From: Clostridium prolinivorans
GTDB taxonomy: Bacteria; Bacillota; Clostridia; Clostridiales; Clostridiaceae
Assembly (NCBI RefSeq): GCF_004011155.1
Contig: NZ_RJWG01000004.1
Coordinates: 62,528-126,527 of the forward strand
Length of the DNA: 64,000 nucleotides
Direction: 5' to 3'
The notes beneath the pieces are model-generated. The model did not search any database and was not told the origin of the DNA. It saw only the letters and a program-made list of their open reading frames with translations. Shown here piece after piece: positions 44,171 to 52,504 of the stretch (the first letter of the stretch is position 1; every line of letters starts with the position of its first letter). The position numbers and the translations under genes were made by a program.

Positions 44171-45001
44171 TTATCTTAAATCTTTAGTTTGTATTGTATC
44201 CATATCATCAAAAGTTTGATTTTCTCCAACCATTCCCCAGATAAAAGTATAATTTTTAGTTCCAACACCTGAATGTATTGACCAGCTTGGTGATATCACT
44301 GCTTGCTCATTTCTCATAACTATATGTCTTGTTTCATCAGGTGTTCCCATTAAATGAAATACTACACTATCTTCATCCATATCAAAATATAAATAAACTT
44401 CCATTCTTCTGTCATGTGTATGACATGGCATTGTATTCCATATGCTTCCCGGTTCAAGTATAGTCATACCCATAACTAATTGACAGCTTTTACAAACTGC
44501 AGGATGAATATATTGATTTATTGTTCTTTTATTACATTCTTTATCGCTTCCCGCTTTAACTTTATTAGCCTTTTCTAGATCAATTTTTACAGTAGGGTAA
44601 CTTTTATGAGCTGTTCCACTATTTAAATAAAATTTAGCAGGATTATTTTTATCTATACTTTCAAAACTTACTTCTTTAACTCCCATTCCAACGTAAAGTC
44701 CATCTCTTGAATTTAATTCATATTTTTGTCCATCTAATGTTACTACACCAGCACCACCTATATTTATAACTCCAAGTTCTCTTCTTTCAAGAAAATAATT
44801 ACAACCTAATTCTTTACTTGCTTGTAAATATAATGCTTTATCAGTAGGTACAACCCCTGCAATAATTATTCTGTCTACATGACTGTATACCATCTTAATT
44901 TCACCTGGTACAAAGAGATCTTCAATTAAAAAGTGTTTTCTCAGTTCAGATGTATCATACTTTTTTACATCTTCAAAATGATTTGCGTATCTAACATCCA
45001 T
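44171..45001 (-). CDS. kduI: 5-keto-4-deoxyuronate isomerase (KduI)
   Basis: Isomerises 4-deoxy-5-keto-uronate, the product of unsaturated uronyl hydrolases, to 2,5-diketo-3-deoxygluconate. This 276-aa bicupin has the metal-binding cluster [18 protein letters not shown] near residue 192 and the later His in [10 protein letters not shown]. The open frame starts five codons earlier, but there GGGAGGG would be coding; it is instead the ribosome binding site for the ATG at 45001 ([11 protein letters not shown]), which is chosen. First gene of kduI-kduD, under a promoter with two operators. Confidence 0.95.
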   Translation of the reverse strand: MDVRYANHFEDVKKYDTSELRKHFLIEDLFVPGEIKMVYSHVDRIIIAGVVPTDKALYLQASKELGCNYFLERRELGVINIGGAGVVTLDGQKYELNSRDGLYVGMGVKEVSFESIDKNNPAKFYLNSGTAHKSYPTVKIDLEKANKVKAGSDKECNKRTINQYIHPAVCKSCQLVMGMTILEPGSIWNTMPCHTHDRRMEVYLYFDMDEDSVVFHLMGTPDETRHIVMRNEQAVISPSWSIHSGVGTKNYTFIWGMVGENQTFDDMDTIQTKDLR

Positions 45002-45045
45002 AGTAAACCCTCCCATTATATAAAAAATATTAACAGCACCACTTC

Positions 45046-45057
45046 GTTAACGTTAAC
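45046..45057. promoter_or_regulatory. LacI-type operator O2 of kduI
   Basis: A perfect GTTAACGTTAAC, 55 bp from the other copy and about 45 bp before the kduI ATG, within the transcribed leader. Confidence 0.85.
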
Positions 45058-45100
45058 AAAAATTTCTTAAAAAAATAAACTTTTTATATCATCTTTTTTC

Positions 45101-45112
45101 GTTAACGTTAAC
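45101..45112. promoter_or_regulatory. LacI-type operator O1 of kduI
   Basis: A perfect GTTAACGTTAAC starting 8 bp after the -10 box, that is, over the predicted transcription start. Binding here should block initiation. Confidence 0.88.
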
Positions 45113-45120
45113 ATAATTAA

Positions 45121-45149
45121 ATTATATACTTACTTGAGTAATCAGTCAA
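45121..45149 (-). promoter_or_regulatory. Sigma-A promoter of kduI-kduD
   Basis: On the minus strand TTGACT (45149-45144), a 17-nt spacer and TATAAT (45126-45121). It lies in the gap after the second LacI gene. Confidence 0.85.
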
Positions 45150-45157
45150 CACTTTTG

Positions 45158-46147
45158 CTAATTTTCTCCACAAGATTTTCTTATAACTAGTTTAGGCTTA
45201 AGTATTACTTCTTTAATATTGGCCTCTTTATTTTTTATTTGATTTATAAGTATCTGTGCAGCTGTTTTCCCTAATAGATAATCATTTTGATCAACCGTAG
45301 TAAGTGGTATAGGCAGCATAGATGATTGCTCAATATTATCATAACCTGCAACTCCTAAATCTTTTGGAACACTTATATTATTTATGTAACAATATTTCAT
45401 TACTCCCATAGCAACTGTATCATTTATAGCAAATATACTATCTACATTTTTATTTATAAGTTGCCCTGCTAAATTAAAACCATCTTCAAAAGTAGCTTTA
45501 CTATTTGTAATTATGTTTTCATCAAATTCAATATTATACTTTTTTAAAACATCTTTATAAGCTCTAAATCTTTCATTAGATGCAGTAGACTTTTTATCTC
45601 CAAGTATAGCACCTATTCTTCTATATCCTTGATTTACCATATGTTCAATTATTTTAGTTCCGCCATAATAATTATCATTTCCAACAAAGCTGACTTTTAG
45701 GCCTTTGGCAATGTTATCTGCCATAACAACTGGGATTTCTGAAACAATATCAATATAGTCTTCTTTACATGGTTCGACAGGTAATATTATTATTCCGTCT
45801 ACCCTTCCTTCAGAAAGAAAATTTAAATATCTCTTTTCGTTAGATTTTTTTCTATCACTATTACACAATATAAGTCCGCAATCTTCAGACTCTAAATAAG
45901 AACTTACACCTTTACTCACATTTGCATAATATTGATTTGTTACATCTGGTATTATAAGACCAATCATATTTGTTTTTTTTGTAATTAAACTTTTCGCTGC
46001 CCAATTTGGTTTATAACCAAGTTCTTCACAGGCCTTTAAAATCTTTTCTTTTGTCGACTTAGATATTTCTGTACTGTTATTTAAAGCTCTAGAAACCGTC
46101 ATAGCAGAAACTCCACAATACTTTGCTATATCTTTTATATTTACCAT
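45158..46147 (-). CDS. LacI-family transcriptional regulator (probable KduI/KduD regulator)
   Basis: A 329-aa LacI/GalR protein. Its DNA-binding N-terminus reads VNIKDIAKYCGVSAMTVSRA, and the effector domain includes IGLIIPDVTNQYYANVSKGV near residue 62 and FAINDTVAMGVM near residue 238. AAGGAGG precedes the ATG. The kduI promoter with its operators starts immediately downstream, so this is the best candidate to bind GTTAACGTTAAC. It follows a PAP2 gene by only 27 bp with no visible promoter or terminator between, so it may be read from the dedA-PAP2 transcript. Confidence 0.9.
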   Translation of the reverse strand: MVNIKDIAKYCGVSAMTVSRALNNSTEISKSTKEKILKACEELGYKPNWAAKSLITKKTNMIGLIIPDVTNQYYANVSKGVSSYLESEDCGLILCNSDRKKSNEKRYLNFLSEGRVDGIIILPVEPCKEDYIDIVSEIPVVMADNIAKGLKVSFVGNDNYYGGTKIIEHMVNQGYRRIGAILGDKKSTASNERFRAYKDVLKKYNIEFDENIITNSKATFEDGFNLAGQLINKNVDSIFAINDTVAMGVMKYCYINNISVPKDLGVAGYDNIEQSSMLPIPLTTVDQNDYLLGKTAAQILINQIKNKEANIKEVILKPKLVIRKSCGEN

Positions 46148-46174
46148 TCTAAATCCTCCTTCTATTTAATCTTT

Positions 46175-46720
46175 TTATATTTCAGAATAATCTTTTAAAT
46201 AGTTTTTCCTCATAATTATCAGCACTATTTTTGAACATAATAATCCTAAAATAATACCTGCCATAACATCTGTAGGATAATGTACATACAAATATAATCT
46301 TGAAAATGCTATAATTGCTGCCAATGAAAAAAATCCTATTGAATATTTTTTAAAATATTTGGATAAAACTCCTGCTACTGCAAAAGAAGATGTTGTATGT
46401 CCAGAAGGAAATGAGTATGATAAAGGTTTTGTTATTAAAAGCTTAGCTGCTGGTATATCTGCCGATGGTCTTACACGCTGAATTACATGTTTTAAAATAC
46501 CTTCTCCTAAAATTGTACTTAAAACTAAAGCACATAAAGAGATAAAACCTATATTTCTGTATTTTTTATTTATAATTAAAATAACTGATATAATAATCCA
46601 TATAGCTCCTCCATTACCTAGAGATGTAAATAAAATCATAGCTCTATCCATAATAGAGCTATGCATATTATATTTTATATAAAGCAATATAGAATTATCC
46701 AACCTCTGTATTAAAGACAT
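46175..46720 (-). CDS. PAP2-family membrane phosphatase (copy A)
   Basis: Integral membrane phosphatase, about 181 aa, with five to six hydrophobic helices. The three PAP2 active-site motifs are present: KHVIQRVRP, SFPSGHT and SRLYLYVHYPTDV. Enzymes of this type remove phosphate from phosphatidate, phosphatidylglycerophosphate or undecaprenyl pyrophosphate at the outer membrane face. The gene overlaps the end of dedA. It has a close paralogue at 48149-48724, with nearly identical C-terminal halves. ATG at 46720 is preferred over an upstream GTG, but the ribosome site is weak. Confidence 0.9.
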   Translation of the reverse strand: MSLIQRLDNSILLYIKYNMHSSIMDRAMILFTSLGNGGAIWIIISVILIINKKYRNIGFISLCALVLSTILGEGILKHVIQRVRPSADIPAAKLLITKPLSYSFPSGHTTSSFAVAGVLSKYFKKYSIGFFSLAAIIAFSRLYLYVHYPTDVMAGIILGLLCSKIVLIIMRKNYLKDYSEI

Positions 46721-47375
46721 CATCTTCACCGTCGCCGCCTTTTTTTATTTTTTCTTTTATAAACACTATTACTCCTGGAAGTAATGATATAACTATTATT
46801 GCAATTAACACATAAGAAAAATGTTCTTTTATAAAAGGCAGATTGCCAAAGAAATATCCCATACCTAAAAATAAGCTTACCCAAAGCCCCCCGCCAATCA
46901 TATTGTAAGGTATAAATTTAGAGTAATTCATTTTTCCAATACCTGCTACAAAAGGCGCAAAAGTTCTTATTATAGGAATAAATCTTGCTATTACTATAGC
47001 TAATGAACCATATTTTTCATAGAATGTTTGAGCCTTTTTTAAATACTCTTTATTAACAAATTTCACTTCTTCTTTTTCTAATATTTTATTTCCTATTTTC
47101 TTACCAATGTAATAATTTAAAGTATCGCCAAGTACTGCAGCAGCATATGCTACAACTAAAAGAGTAAATATATTCATTGCTCCTATAGCTGCAATTGCTG
47201 CAGCTGCAAATAGCATTGAATCACCTGGTAAAAAAGGTGTAACTACCAACCCTGTTTCCAAAAAAATAATTAAAAATAAAATAGCATATGTCAGCATTCC
47301 ATACTGCTGAACTATTAAACTTAAATAGCTATCAATATGCAATATCATATCAATAAAATTACCTAAAATGCTCAT
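46695..47375 (-). CDS. DedA-family membrane protein
   Basis: A 226-aa DedA/SNARE-associated (VTT) family protein. It contains LIIFLETGLVVTPFLPGDSM near residue 36 and IARFIPIIRTFAPFVAGIG near residue 132, the two conserved half-helix/Arg motifs, within about five membrane segments. DedA proteins are lipid transporters or scramblases, some of them undecaprenyl-phosphate flippases. It is the first gene of a unit with PAP2 copy A; the array promoter lies about 200 bp upstream. Confidence 0.92.
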   Translation of the reverse strand: MSILGNFIDMILHIDSYLSLIVQQYGMLTYAILFLIIFLETGLVVTPFLPGDSMLFAAAAIAAIGAMNIFTLLVVAYAAAVLGDTLNYYIGKKIGNKILEKEEVKFVNKEYLKKAQTFYEKYGSLAIVIARFIPIIRTFAPFVAGIGKMNYSKFIPYNMIGGGLWVSLFLGMGYFFGNLPFIKEHFSYVLIAIIVISLLPGVIVFIKEKIKKGGDGEDDVFNTEVG

Positions 47376-47566
47376 ATTTTTCTCCTTTCGTTATTAAATA
47401 AATTAAATTTTTATTTTTTATTTACTATATATGATTATTATCCCACAAAAGTATTTTTTCTTAGAATTTACTACTATATGTTGAAGTAAATCAATAATAA
47501 ACATACTACTCATTATATAGTGGAAATTTATTTACAATTTATTGCGGTTTAATCACTATATTTATT

Positions 47567-47626
47567 ATTATAAATATTATAAATTAAATTTAAATTAAAA
47601 TGTTTTTAGATTTACATTAAAATTTT
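47567..47626 (-). promoter_or_regulatory. 11-bp repeat array promoter of dedA-PAP2
   Basis: Four plus-strand repeats at 11-bp steps start at 47583 (ATTAAAT), 47594 (ATTAAAA), 47605 (TTTAGAT) and 47616 (ATTAAAA). The last repeat toward dedA is followed by exactly 10 bp and then TATAAT (minus strand, 47572-47567). There is no -35 match. The layout matches OmpR/PhoP-type activator promoters and aligns without gaps with the array at 48825-48884. The remaining ~190 bp to dedA show nothing else recognisable. Confidence 0.7.
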
Positions 47627-47628
47627 AT

Positions 47629-48045
47629 TTACTTCCATATCATTACAAAAGTTCCTGCAGTTATAAGCAAACCTGCAATTAAAGTCTTTGCTGTAAATTG
47701 TTCTCCTAATATTAAATAAGATAAAATCAGTGTAAGTACTATACTTGATTTATCAATAGGTGCAACTTGTGATACATTTCCTAAAGATATAGCCTTATAA
47801 TAAAATAACCACGATAAACCAGTTGCTAATCCTGATAAAATTAAAAAAATCCAACTTTTTTTAGTTAAACTTGCTATCCCACTTTGTGCTCCTGTTGCGA
47901 ATACTATATTCCACGCTAATATTGTTATAACAACAGTTCTAATTGCTGTAGCCAAATTAGAGTCTACTCCTTTTATACCTATTTTGGCAAGAATTGATGT
48001 TAATGCCGCAAACACTGCTGATAATATAGCAAATAATTTCCACAT
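47629..48045 (-). CDS. Small EamA/DMT-family membrane transporter
   Basis: A 138-aa protein with four to five hydrophobic helices, half the size of typical ten-helix EamA transporters, so it should act as a dimer. It contains the EamA pattern WLFYYKAISLGNVSQVAPID near residue 80 and ILSYLILGEQFTAKTLIAG near residue 105. Substrate unknown. ArnE/F-like lipid-carrier flippases share this fold, and neighbouring genes act on lipids, but metabolite or drug export is equally possible. It seems to have its own promoter region (48046-48148). Confidence 0.8.
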   Translation of the reverse strand: MWKLFAILSAVFAALTSILAKIGIKGVDSNLATAIRTVVITILAWNIVFATGAQSGIASLTKKSWIFLILSGLATGLSWLFYYKAISLGNVSQVAPIDKSSIVLTLILSYLILGEQFTAKTLIAGLLITAGTFVMIWK

Positions 48046-48148
48046 ATTTTTGCCCCCCTCATAAAAAATATTTATTTATTATCTATTTTACTATGTAAGC
48101 CTTAAATTTACAGTTCATATATAAGTATTACAATAAAAAATTTTAAAT

Positions 48149-48724
48149 TTATTTAATATGTTGATATAAGAAAATAATTTGTCCTAAATAACCTTTTCCT
48201 ATAATTATCAATACTATTTTTGAACATAATAAGCCTAAAATAATTCCTGCTAAAACATCTGTAGGATAATGTACATATAGATATAATCTTGATAATGCTA
48301 TTAAGAATGCTATTACAATAAATAATAATTCATATTCATGAAAATATATAGATAATACTTTTGCAACAGCAAAGGAAGATAATGTATGTCCTGAAGGAAA
48401 AGAATATGATAAAGGTTTTGTAATTAAAACCATATTATTACATACTATATTACATGGCCTAACCCTTTTTACAATATGTTTTATTATCCCTTCTCCTATT
48501 GTGGTGCTTATAATCAGTGTTAATATTACTAAATTTACAGTAGTTTTGTATGGACTATTTAATGATAAAACAATAGCTATTATAACCCATATAGTTCCTA
48601 AATTTCCCATAATAGTAATAACAGGCATTAATATATCTAAATATTTGTTTTTTAAATATTTGTTTATAATAAATAATACATAATTGTCTAAAGTATTTAT
48701 TTTTCTTGAAATATTTAAATACAT
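48149..48724 (-). CDS. PAP2-family membrane phosphatase (copy B)
   Basis: A paralogue of the PAP2 protein at 46175-46720, 191 aa. Active-site motifs are KHIVKRVRP, SFPSGHT and SRLYLYVHYPTDV. The last 40 shared residues differ from copy A at only a few positions, while the N-terminal half has drifted. This pattern suggests a local duplication with dedA and the EamA gene in between. It has its own promoter with an 11-bp repeat array like that of dedA. Confidence 0.9.
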   Translation of the reverse strand: MYLNISRKINTLDNYVLFIINKYLKNKYLDILMPVITIMGNLGTIWVIIAIVLSLNSPYKTTVNLVILTLIISTTIGEGIIKHIVKRVRPCNIVCNNMVLITKPLSYSFPSGHTLSSFAVAKVLSIYFHEYELLFIVIAFLIALSRLYLYVHYPTDVLAGIILGLLCSKIVLIIIGKGYLGQIIFLYQHIK

Positions 48725-48824
48725 ACAAACACCTTCCTTAGTTAAATAAAAACAATTTTATTATACTTTAATTTATTAAAATAACTAAATATTGCTAAAA
48801 CTATTTTCATTAAAGTATATTTTC

Positions 48825-48884
48825 ATTATAAATGTTGCAAATTAAAATTAGATTAAAATAGTTTTAGATTTATATTAAGATTTA
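48825..48884 (-). promoter_or_regulatory. 11-bp repeat array promoter of PAP2 copy B
   Basis: Repeats on the plus strand at 48841 (ATTAAAA), 48852 (ATTAAAA), 48863 (TTTAGAT) and 48874 (ATTAAGA), each 11 bp apart. A 10-bp gap and TATAAT (minus strand, 48830-48825) follow. The whole 60-bp block aligns gap-free with the dedA promoter block. The rest of the 48725-49095 divergent gap holds only the array for the glycosyltransferase. Confidence 0.72.
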
Positions 48885-48944
48885 ACATATTTATAAAACC
48901 ACTTCAAAAAATTTACATCTATAACTTATAGAAATATATTATAT

Positions 48945-49000
48945 ATTTAATGTAATTTTAATTTAACTTTAATTATTATTTAAACTTAATTATATAAAAT
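48945..49000 (+). promoter_or_regulatory. 11-bp repeat array promoter of the glycosyltransferase
   Basis: Plus-strand repeats ATTTAAT (48945), TTTTAAT (48956), CTTTAAT (48967) and ATTTAAA (48978) at exact 11-bp steps. Then come 10 bp and TAAAAT (48995-49000), about 95 bp before the ATG. The TTTTAATTTAACTTTAAT core matches the opposite-strand arrays before dedA and PAP2 copy B. Confidence 0.65.
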
Positions 49001-49095
49001 AATAATTAAGTTTTTAATAAAAAATGTACAAGTTTTATAAAAATCCGATGCTGAGCTTAGCTTGTTCAAATAAACTTAGAGAAAGGAATAAAAAT

Positions 49096-50250
49096 ATGAT
49101 TAAAAATATACTTATTATTTCATCAAATTTTACAGGTAATGGACACAAAAGTATTGCAGAATCTTTATCCGAAAAACTCTCTGAAAATAAAAATATTGAA
49201 TTTCATATCATAGACGGATTTTCACTTGGTGGAAACATATTGATAAAAGCAGGAAAATCATATGGTCCAATTACAAGAAAATCTGAAAGTCTATGGGAAC
49301 TAATATGGGATATATCAACTAATAAACCATCACTAATTAATGAAATATTTGAATTTAAAATAAAAGATAATCTTTTAAAGTTATTAAAAAAGATTAATCC
49401 AGACTTAATTTTAACATTGCATCCTAATTTCAATGGTTCAATTATAAATATACTAGAAAAAAATAATTTAAAAATACCTGTAGTTACACTTATTGCTGAT
49501 TTAATAAATATATCTCCACTATGGGCAGATCCTAGAGCTTACTATATTATAAGCCCTACTGAAGAAGCTCGAGATAAATGCATTTCTTTTGGTGTTTCTC
49601 CTGAAAACATAAAAGTTCTAGGTTTCCCTGTGCGTTCAAGGTTTTATAATTCTTCTTATATTTATGAAGAAAAGGTTGTATATAATAAAAATAAACCTTT
49701 TAGCTGCTTAATAATGAGTGGTGGAGAAGGTGTCGGTAATATGAAAAATATAGCTCAAATTCTTCTTGATAATTTTAATTGTACAGTAAAAATTGTGGCA
49801 GGACGTAACTATTCATTAAAGAATAAATTACAAAAATCTTTAAAATTCAAATATAATGACAGAATTGAAATATATGGTTTTACTGAAAATATACAAGAAT
49901 TAATGCAGTCTAGTGATATTGCATTTACTCGTGCAAGTCCTAACGTTATGATGGAAGCTATAGCTTGTAATGTACCATTAGTTTTAACTGGTGCACTACC
50001 AGGACAAGAAAAAGACAACCCCTTGTTTGCTGAAAAATATAATCTTGGAGTTATGTGTACAAATTTAGAAAATATTAAAACTACCGTAAATAATTTAATT
50101 GCAAATAATGGTGAAAAGCTAAAAGATATAAAAAATTCGCAAAAAATTTATAATAACCCTCATATAGCTGAAATTATTGTAAACTTTGTTTTAAATATAG
50201 ATACTTATCAATACAAAATTCAAAATAAATCTTCTATTTTTGTTTATTAA
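49096..50250 (+). CDS. MGDG-synthase/UgtP-like diacylglycerol glycosyltransferase
   Basis: A 384-aa GT28-type glycosyltransferase. The N-terminal MGDG-synthase domain carries ISSNFTGNGHKSIAESL near residue 7 and LTLHPNFNGS near residue 115. The C-terminal nucleotide-sugar domain carries MSGGEGVGNMKNIAQ near residue 213 and SPNVMMEAIACNVPLVLTGA near residue 295. Such enzymes add glucose or galactose to diacylglycerol to make membrane glycolipids. The frame opens 24 codons earlier, but the ATG at 49096 has GAAAGGA 8 nt upstream and matches the family start. A plus-strand gene amid minus-strand genes, it sits back-to-back with a PAP2 gene that could supply diacylglycerol. Confidence 0.88.
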   Translation: MIKNILIISSNFTGNGHKSIAESLSEKLSENKNIEFHIIDGFSLGGNILIKAGKSYGPITRKSESLWELIWDISTNKPSLINEIFEFKIKDNLLKLLKKINPDLILTLHPNFNGSIINILEKNNLKIPVVTLIADLINISPLWADPRAYYIISPTEEARDKCISFGVSPENIKVLGFPVRSRFYNSSYIYEEKVVYNKNKPFSCLIMSGGEGVGNMKNIAQILLDNFNCTVKIVAGRNYSLKNKLQKSLKFKYNDRIEIYGFTENIQELMQSSDIAFTRASPNVMMEAIACNVPLVLTGALPGQEKDNPLFAEKYNLGVMCTNLENIKTTVNNLIANNGEKLKDIKNSQKIYNNPHIAEIIVNFVLNIDTYQYKIQNKSSIFVY

Positions 50251-50285
50251 AAATATATTAAAGCATAAAATTTAATAAATAATCT

Positions 50286-50336
50286 TTACTTGAGCTTTAT
50301 AAAAAACCTAAAATTTATATTTTAAAGCTCAAGTAA
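50286..50336. terminator. Possible terminator hairpin after the glycosyltransferase
   Basis: Inverted repeat ACTTGAGCTTTA / TTAAAGCTCAAGT with an AT-rich loop of about 22 nt, 38 bp after the stop codon. No strong U-run follows on either strand, so termination efficiency is doubtful. It lies between convergent genes. Confidence 0.5.
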
Positions 50337-50447
50337 TTAGTTAGACTAAAAAATATTCAAGCAAATTTTTAAAAGGTATTCAATTGTAAAAAGCTTTGTA
50401 AGATAATCTGATTAATACTCTCAAACAATGATTTGTAGTTTGCTATC

Positions 50448-51122
50448 TTATTTTACTAAAAAATAAGATAATTTATATAATCCATTTACTATAAACCCTA
50501 TCCCAAATAATACTATGACATAAGAAAGTATATTTTCAAATTTACCTGAAACCTTAGGTGTAGTAAACTTCTTACCATGAGATGCTAAAAAATTAATAGT
50601 AAATAAGCTTATGAACATACCACATAACATAAATAGAGCAAATATAAAATAAACAAATTTCCCATAACTTCTCCATATTCTTATTACAGTACTACTCAAA
50701 GTTAACCAAAAAAAATGAGTCATGGGATTTGAGAAATTTACTATAAACCCTGTAAATAAAGCACGTGAATTTGAATTTTTTTCAACTAATACTTGTTCTT
50801 CTTTTTGGGGCTTGCTTCCTTTACTTTTCTTTAAGGCTTTATATCCAATTAAAAATATTATAATTCCAGAAATTATCCAAAAAGATACTTCTAGTATTTT
50901 ATTTGTTTCAATTAACTCAAGAAGACCAAAGTTAATGAGTATAACATCAATCGCATCTGCAATTAAAGATCCTGCTGCTACCTTAACTCCTTGTTTAAAA
51001 CCTTTTGAAATAGTCCATCTAACAGATTCAAAACCTGCAGGTCCCATAGGTATTGCAATTGCTATACCAGTTAATAAACCTGTATAAATCGCTCTTATAA
51101 TTAATATATTGTTTATATCCAT
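50448..51122 (-). CDS. LysE-family amino-acid exporter
   Basis: A 224-aa membrane protein of the LysE/RhtB superfamily with about six helices. The N-terminal signature IAIPMGPAGFESVRWTISKG near residue 20 matches the conserved PGP region of the family, with MGP instead of PGP. FSNPMTHFFWLTL near residue 130 is also typical. The frame runs to a GTG at 51131, but ATG at 51122 follows GAGAGG with 8-nt spacing. It is the last gene of the PepSY-regulator-kinase unit, 2 bp before the kinase stop. Substrate unknown. Confidence 0.85.
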   Translation of the reverse strand: MDINNILIIRAIYTGLLTGIAIAIPMGPAGFESVRWTISKGFKQGVKVAAGSLIADAIDVILINFGLLELIETNKILEVSFWIISGIIIFLIGYKALKKSKGSKPQKEEQVLVEKNSNSRALFTGFIVNFSNPMTHFFWLTLSSTVIRIWRSYGKFVYFIFALFMLCGMFISLFTINFLASHGKKFTTPKVSGKFENILSYVIVLFGIGFIVNGLYKLSYFLVK

Positions 51123-51124
51123 TA

Positions 51125-52504
51125 CTACCACCTCTCTAGAATTACAGATATAGTTGTTCCTTTGCCTTCTTCACTTTCAACTTCTATAATTCCGTTATGC
51201 ATATCAGTAATCCATTTTGCTATAGAAAGTCCTAATCCTGTTCCACCTTTTTCTTTAGATCTTGATTTATCTACAGTATAAAATCTATCAAATATATTTT
51301 TAATTTCATCTTTAGGTATACCTATGCCATTATCACTAACAGTAATTTTTATACTTTTATTATATAGTTTTGAACTTATATCAATTTTACTTTTATCTTT
51401 AGTAAATTTTATACTATTATCAATAAATATCCTTATCATTTGCTTTATCATTTTATAATCTGCATACACTTTTACTGGATCATTAAAACTATTTGTTATT
51501 ATTCTATTTGGAGCTATTAGTTTACTTTCTGATACTACTTCATTAATAAGATCATTAAGCCAAAATTCTTTTTTATCTATTTTTTGATTTCCGCTATCAC
51601 CCTTTGCAAGAAATAAAAGTTTTTCAACTAAACTTGCCATATTGTCTGTTTCCAGTTTAATAGCATAAATTGATTTTTCTAAAGCTTCTTTATCATTTTT
51701 ACCCCATCTATCTAAAAGATTAGCATATCCTTGAATAACAGCTATAGGAGTTCTAAGCTCATGAGATGCATCAGATACAAATTGAACCTGCCTATTAAAA
51801 GATTCTTGAAGTCTATCTATCATTTTGTTAAAAGTATCTGCAAGTCTTTTTAATTCATCTTCTGGACCTTTTACCTCAATTCTTTCTTTTAAGTTATTTA
51901 TACTAATATTTTCAGCAGTTTTAGTTATGTAATCTATTGGTTTTAGCATTTTTTTACTTACTATGTATCCTAATATAATGGAAACAATTATACCCATAAA
52001 ATCTGCTATAGCCATTATTATAAACAAAATCTTCATAAAATCATATTCATTGTCCATATCTTTTACTATTTGAATATAAAATGTACCATTAGCATTACTA
52101 TTTATTTCAACATTTTCATACAATAAATGTTTCCCTTTTGTTTCTATCTTAATTATTTTATTATAAGGTTCTCTTAATCTAATTTTATAGTTAAATCTAT
52201 CTGAAGAATTAATTATTTTACCGTTATAATCTGTTATTTTTATATGTATATTCTCTGTTATAGGTACTTCCGAAATAATTTCTTCATTTGATAAGTCTAT
52301 ATATTGATTTTCAGCTGTAACCTTACTTACTATTATAGATTTAATATCAATTAACTGTTTATTAGCTTGACTGTATAAATAATATTTTATACCATATAAA
52401 ATTGAAGCATTTAGTAATAATAACACTAAAGAAAACATAAAAGCATATATTAATGTAAGTTTTACTGAAATTTTAGCATTTTTAATAATTTTCAAATTCA
52501 TCAT
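51125..52504 (-). CDS. Sensor histidine kinase (HAMP-HisKA-HATPase)
   Basis: A 459-aa membrane kinase. Two membrane helices (about residues 13-35 and 155-178) bracket an extracellular sensor region of about 115 residues. HAMP follows, then HisKA with the phospho-His in DASHELRTPIAVIQGYA near residue 245, and the ATPase domain with DNSIKFT, DNGIGIP and GGTGLGLSIAK. Its start shares one base with the stop of the response regulator, so the pair is coupled. The architecture is like ArlS/CssS. The signal is unknown; the PepSY protein encoded first in the operon could be an accessory. Confidence 0.94.
   Translation of the reverse strand: MMNLKIIKNAKISVKLTLIYAFMFSLVLLLLNASILYGIKYYLYSQANKQLIDIKSIIVSKVTAENQYIDLSNEEIISEVPITENIHIKITDYNGKIINSSDRFNYKIRLREPYNKIIKIETKGKHLLYENVEINSNANGTFYIQIVKDMDNEYDFMKILFIIMAIADFMGIIVSIILGYIVSKKMLKPIDYITKTAENISINNLKERIEVKGPEDELKRLADTFNKMIDRLQESFNRQVQFVSDASHELRTPIAVIQGYANLLDRWGKNDKEALEKSIYAIKLETDNMASLVEKLLFLAKGDSGNQKIDKKEFWLNDLINEVVSESKLIAPNRIITNSFNDPVKVYADYKMIKQMIRIFIDNSIKFTKDKSKIDISSKLYNKSIKITVSDNGIGIPKDEIKNIFDRFYTVDKSRSKEKGGTGLGLSIAKWITDMHNGIIEVESEEGKGTTISVILERW

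Noticed and set aside
49024-49095. N-terminal extension of 24 codons on the glycosyltransferase
   Set aside because: No ribosome site before the first ATG; a good one precedes the internal ATG at 49096, where the family's conserved start lies.
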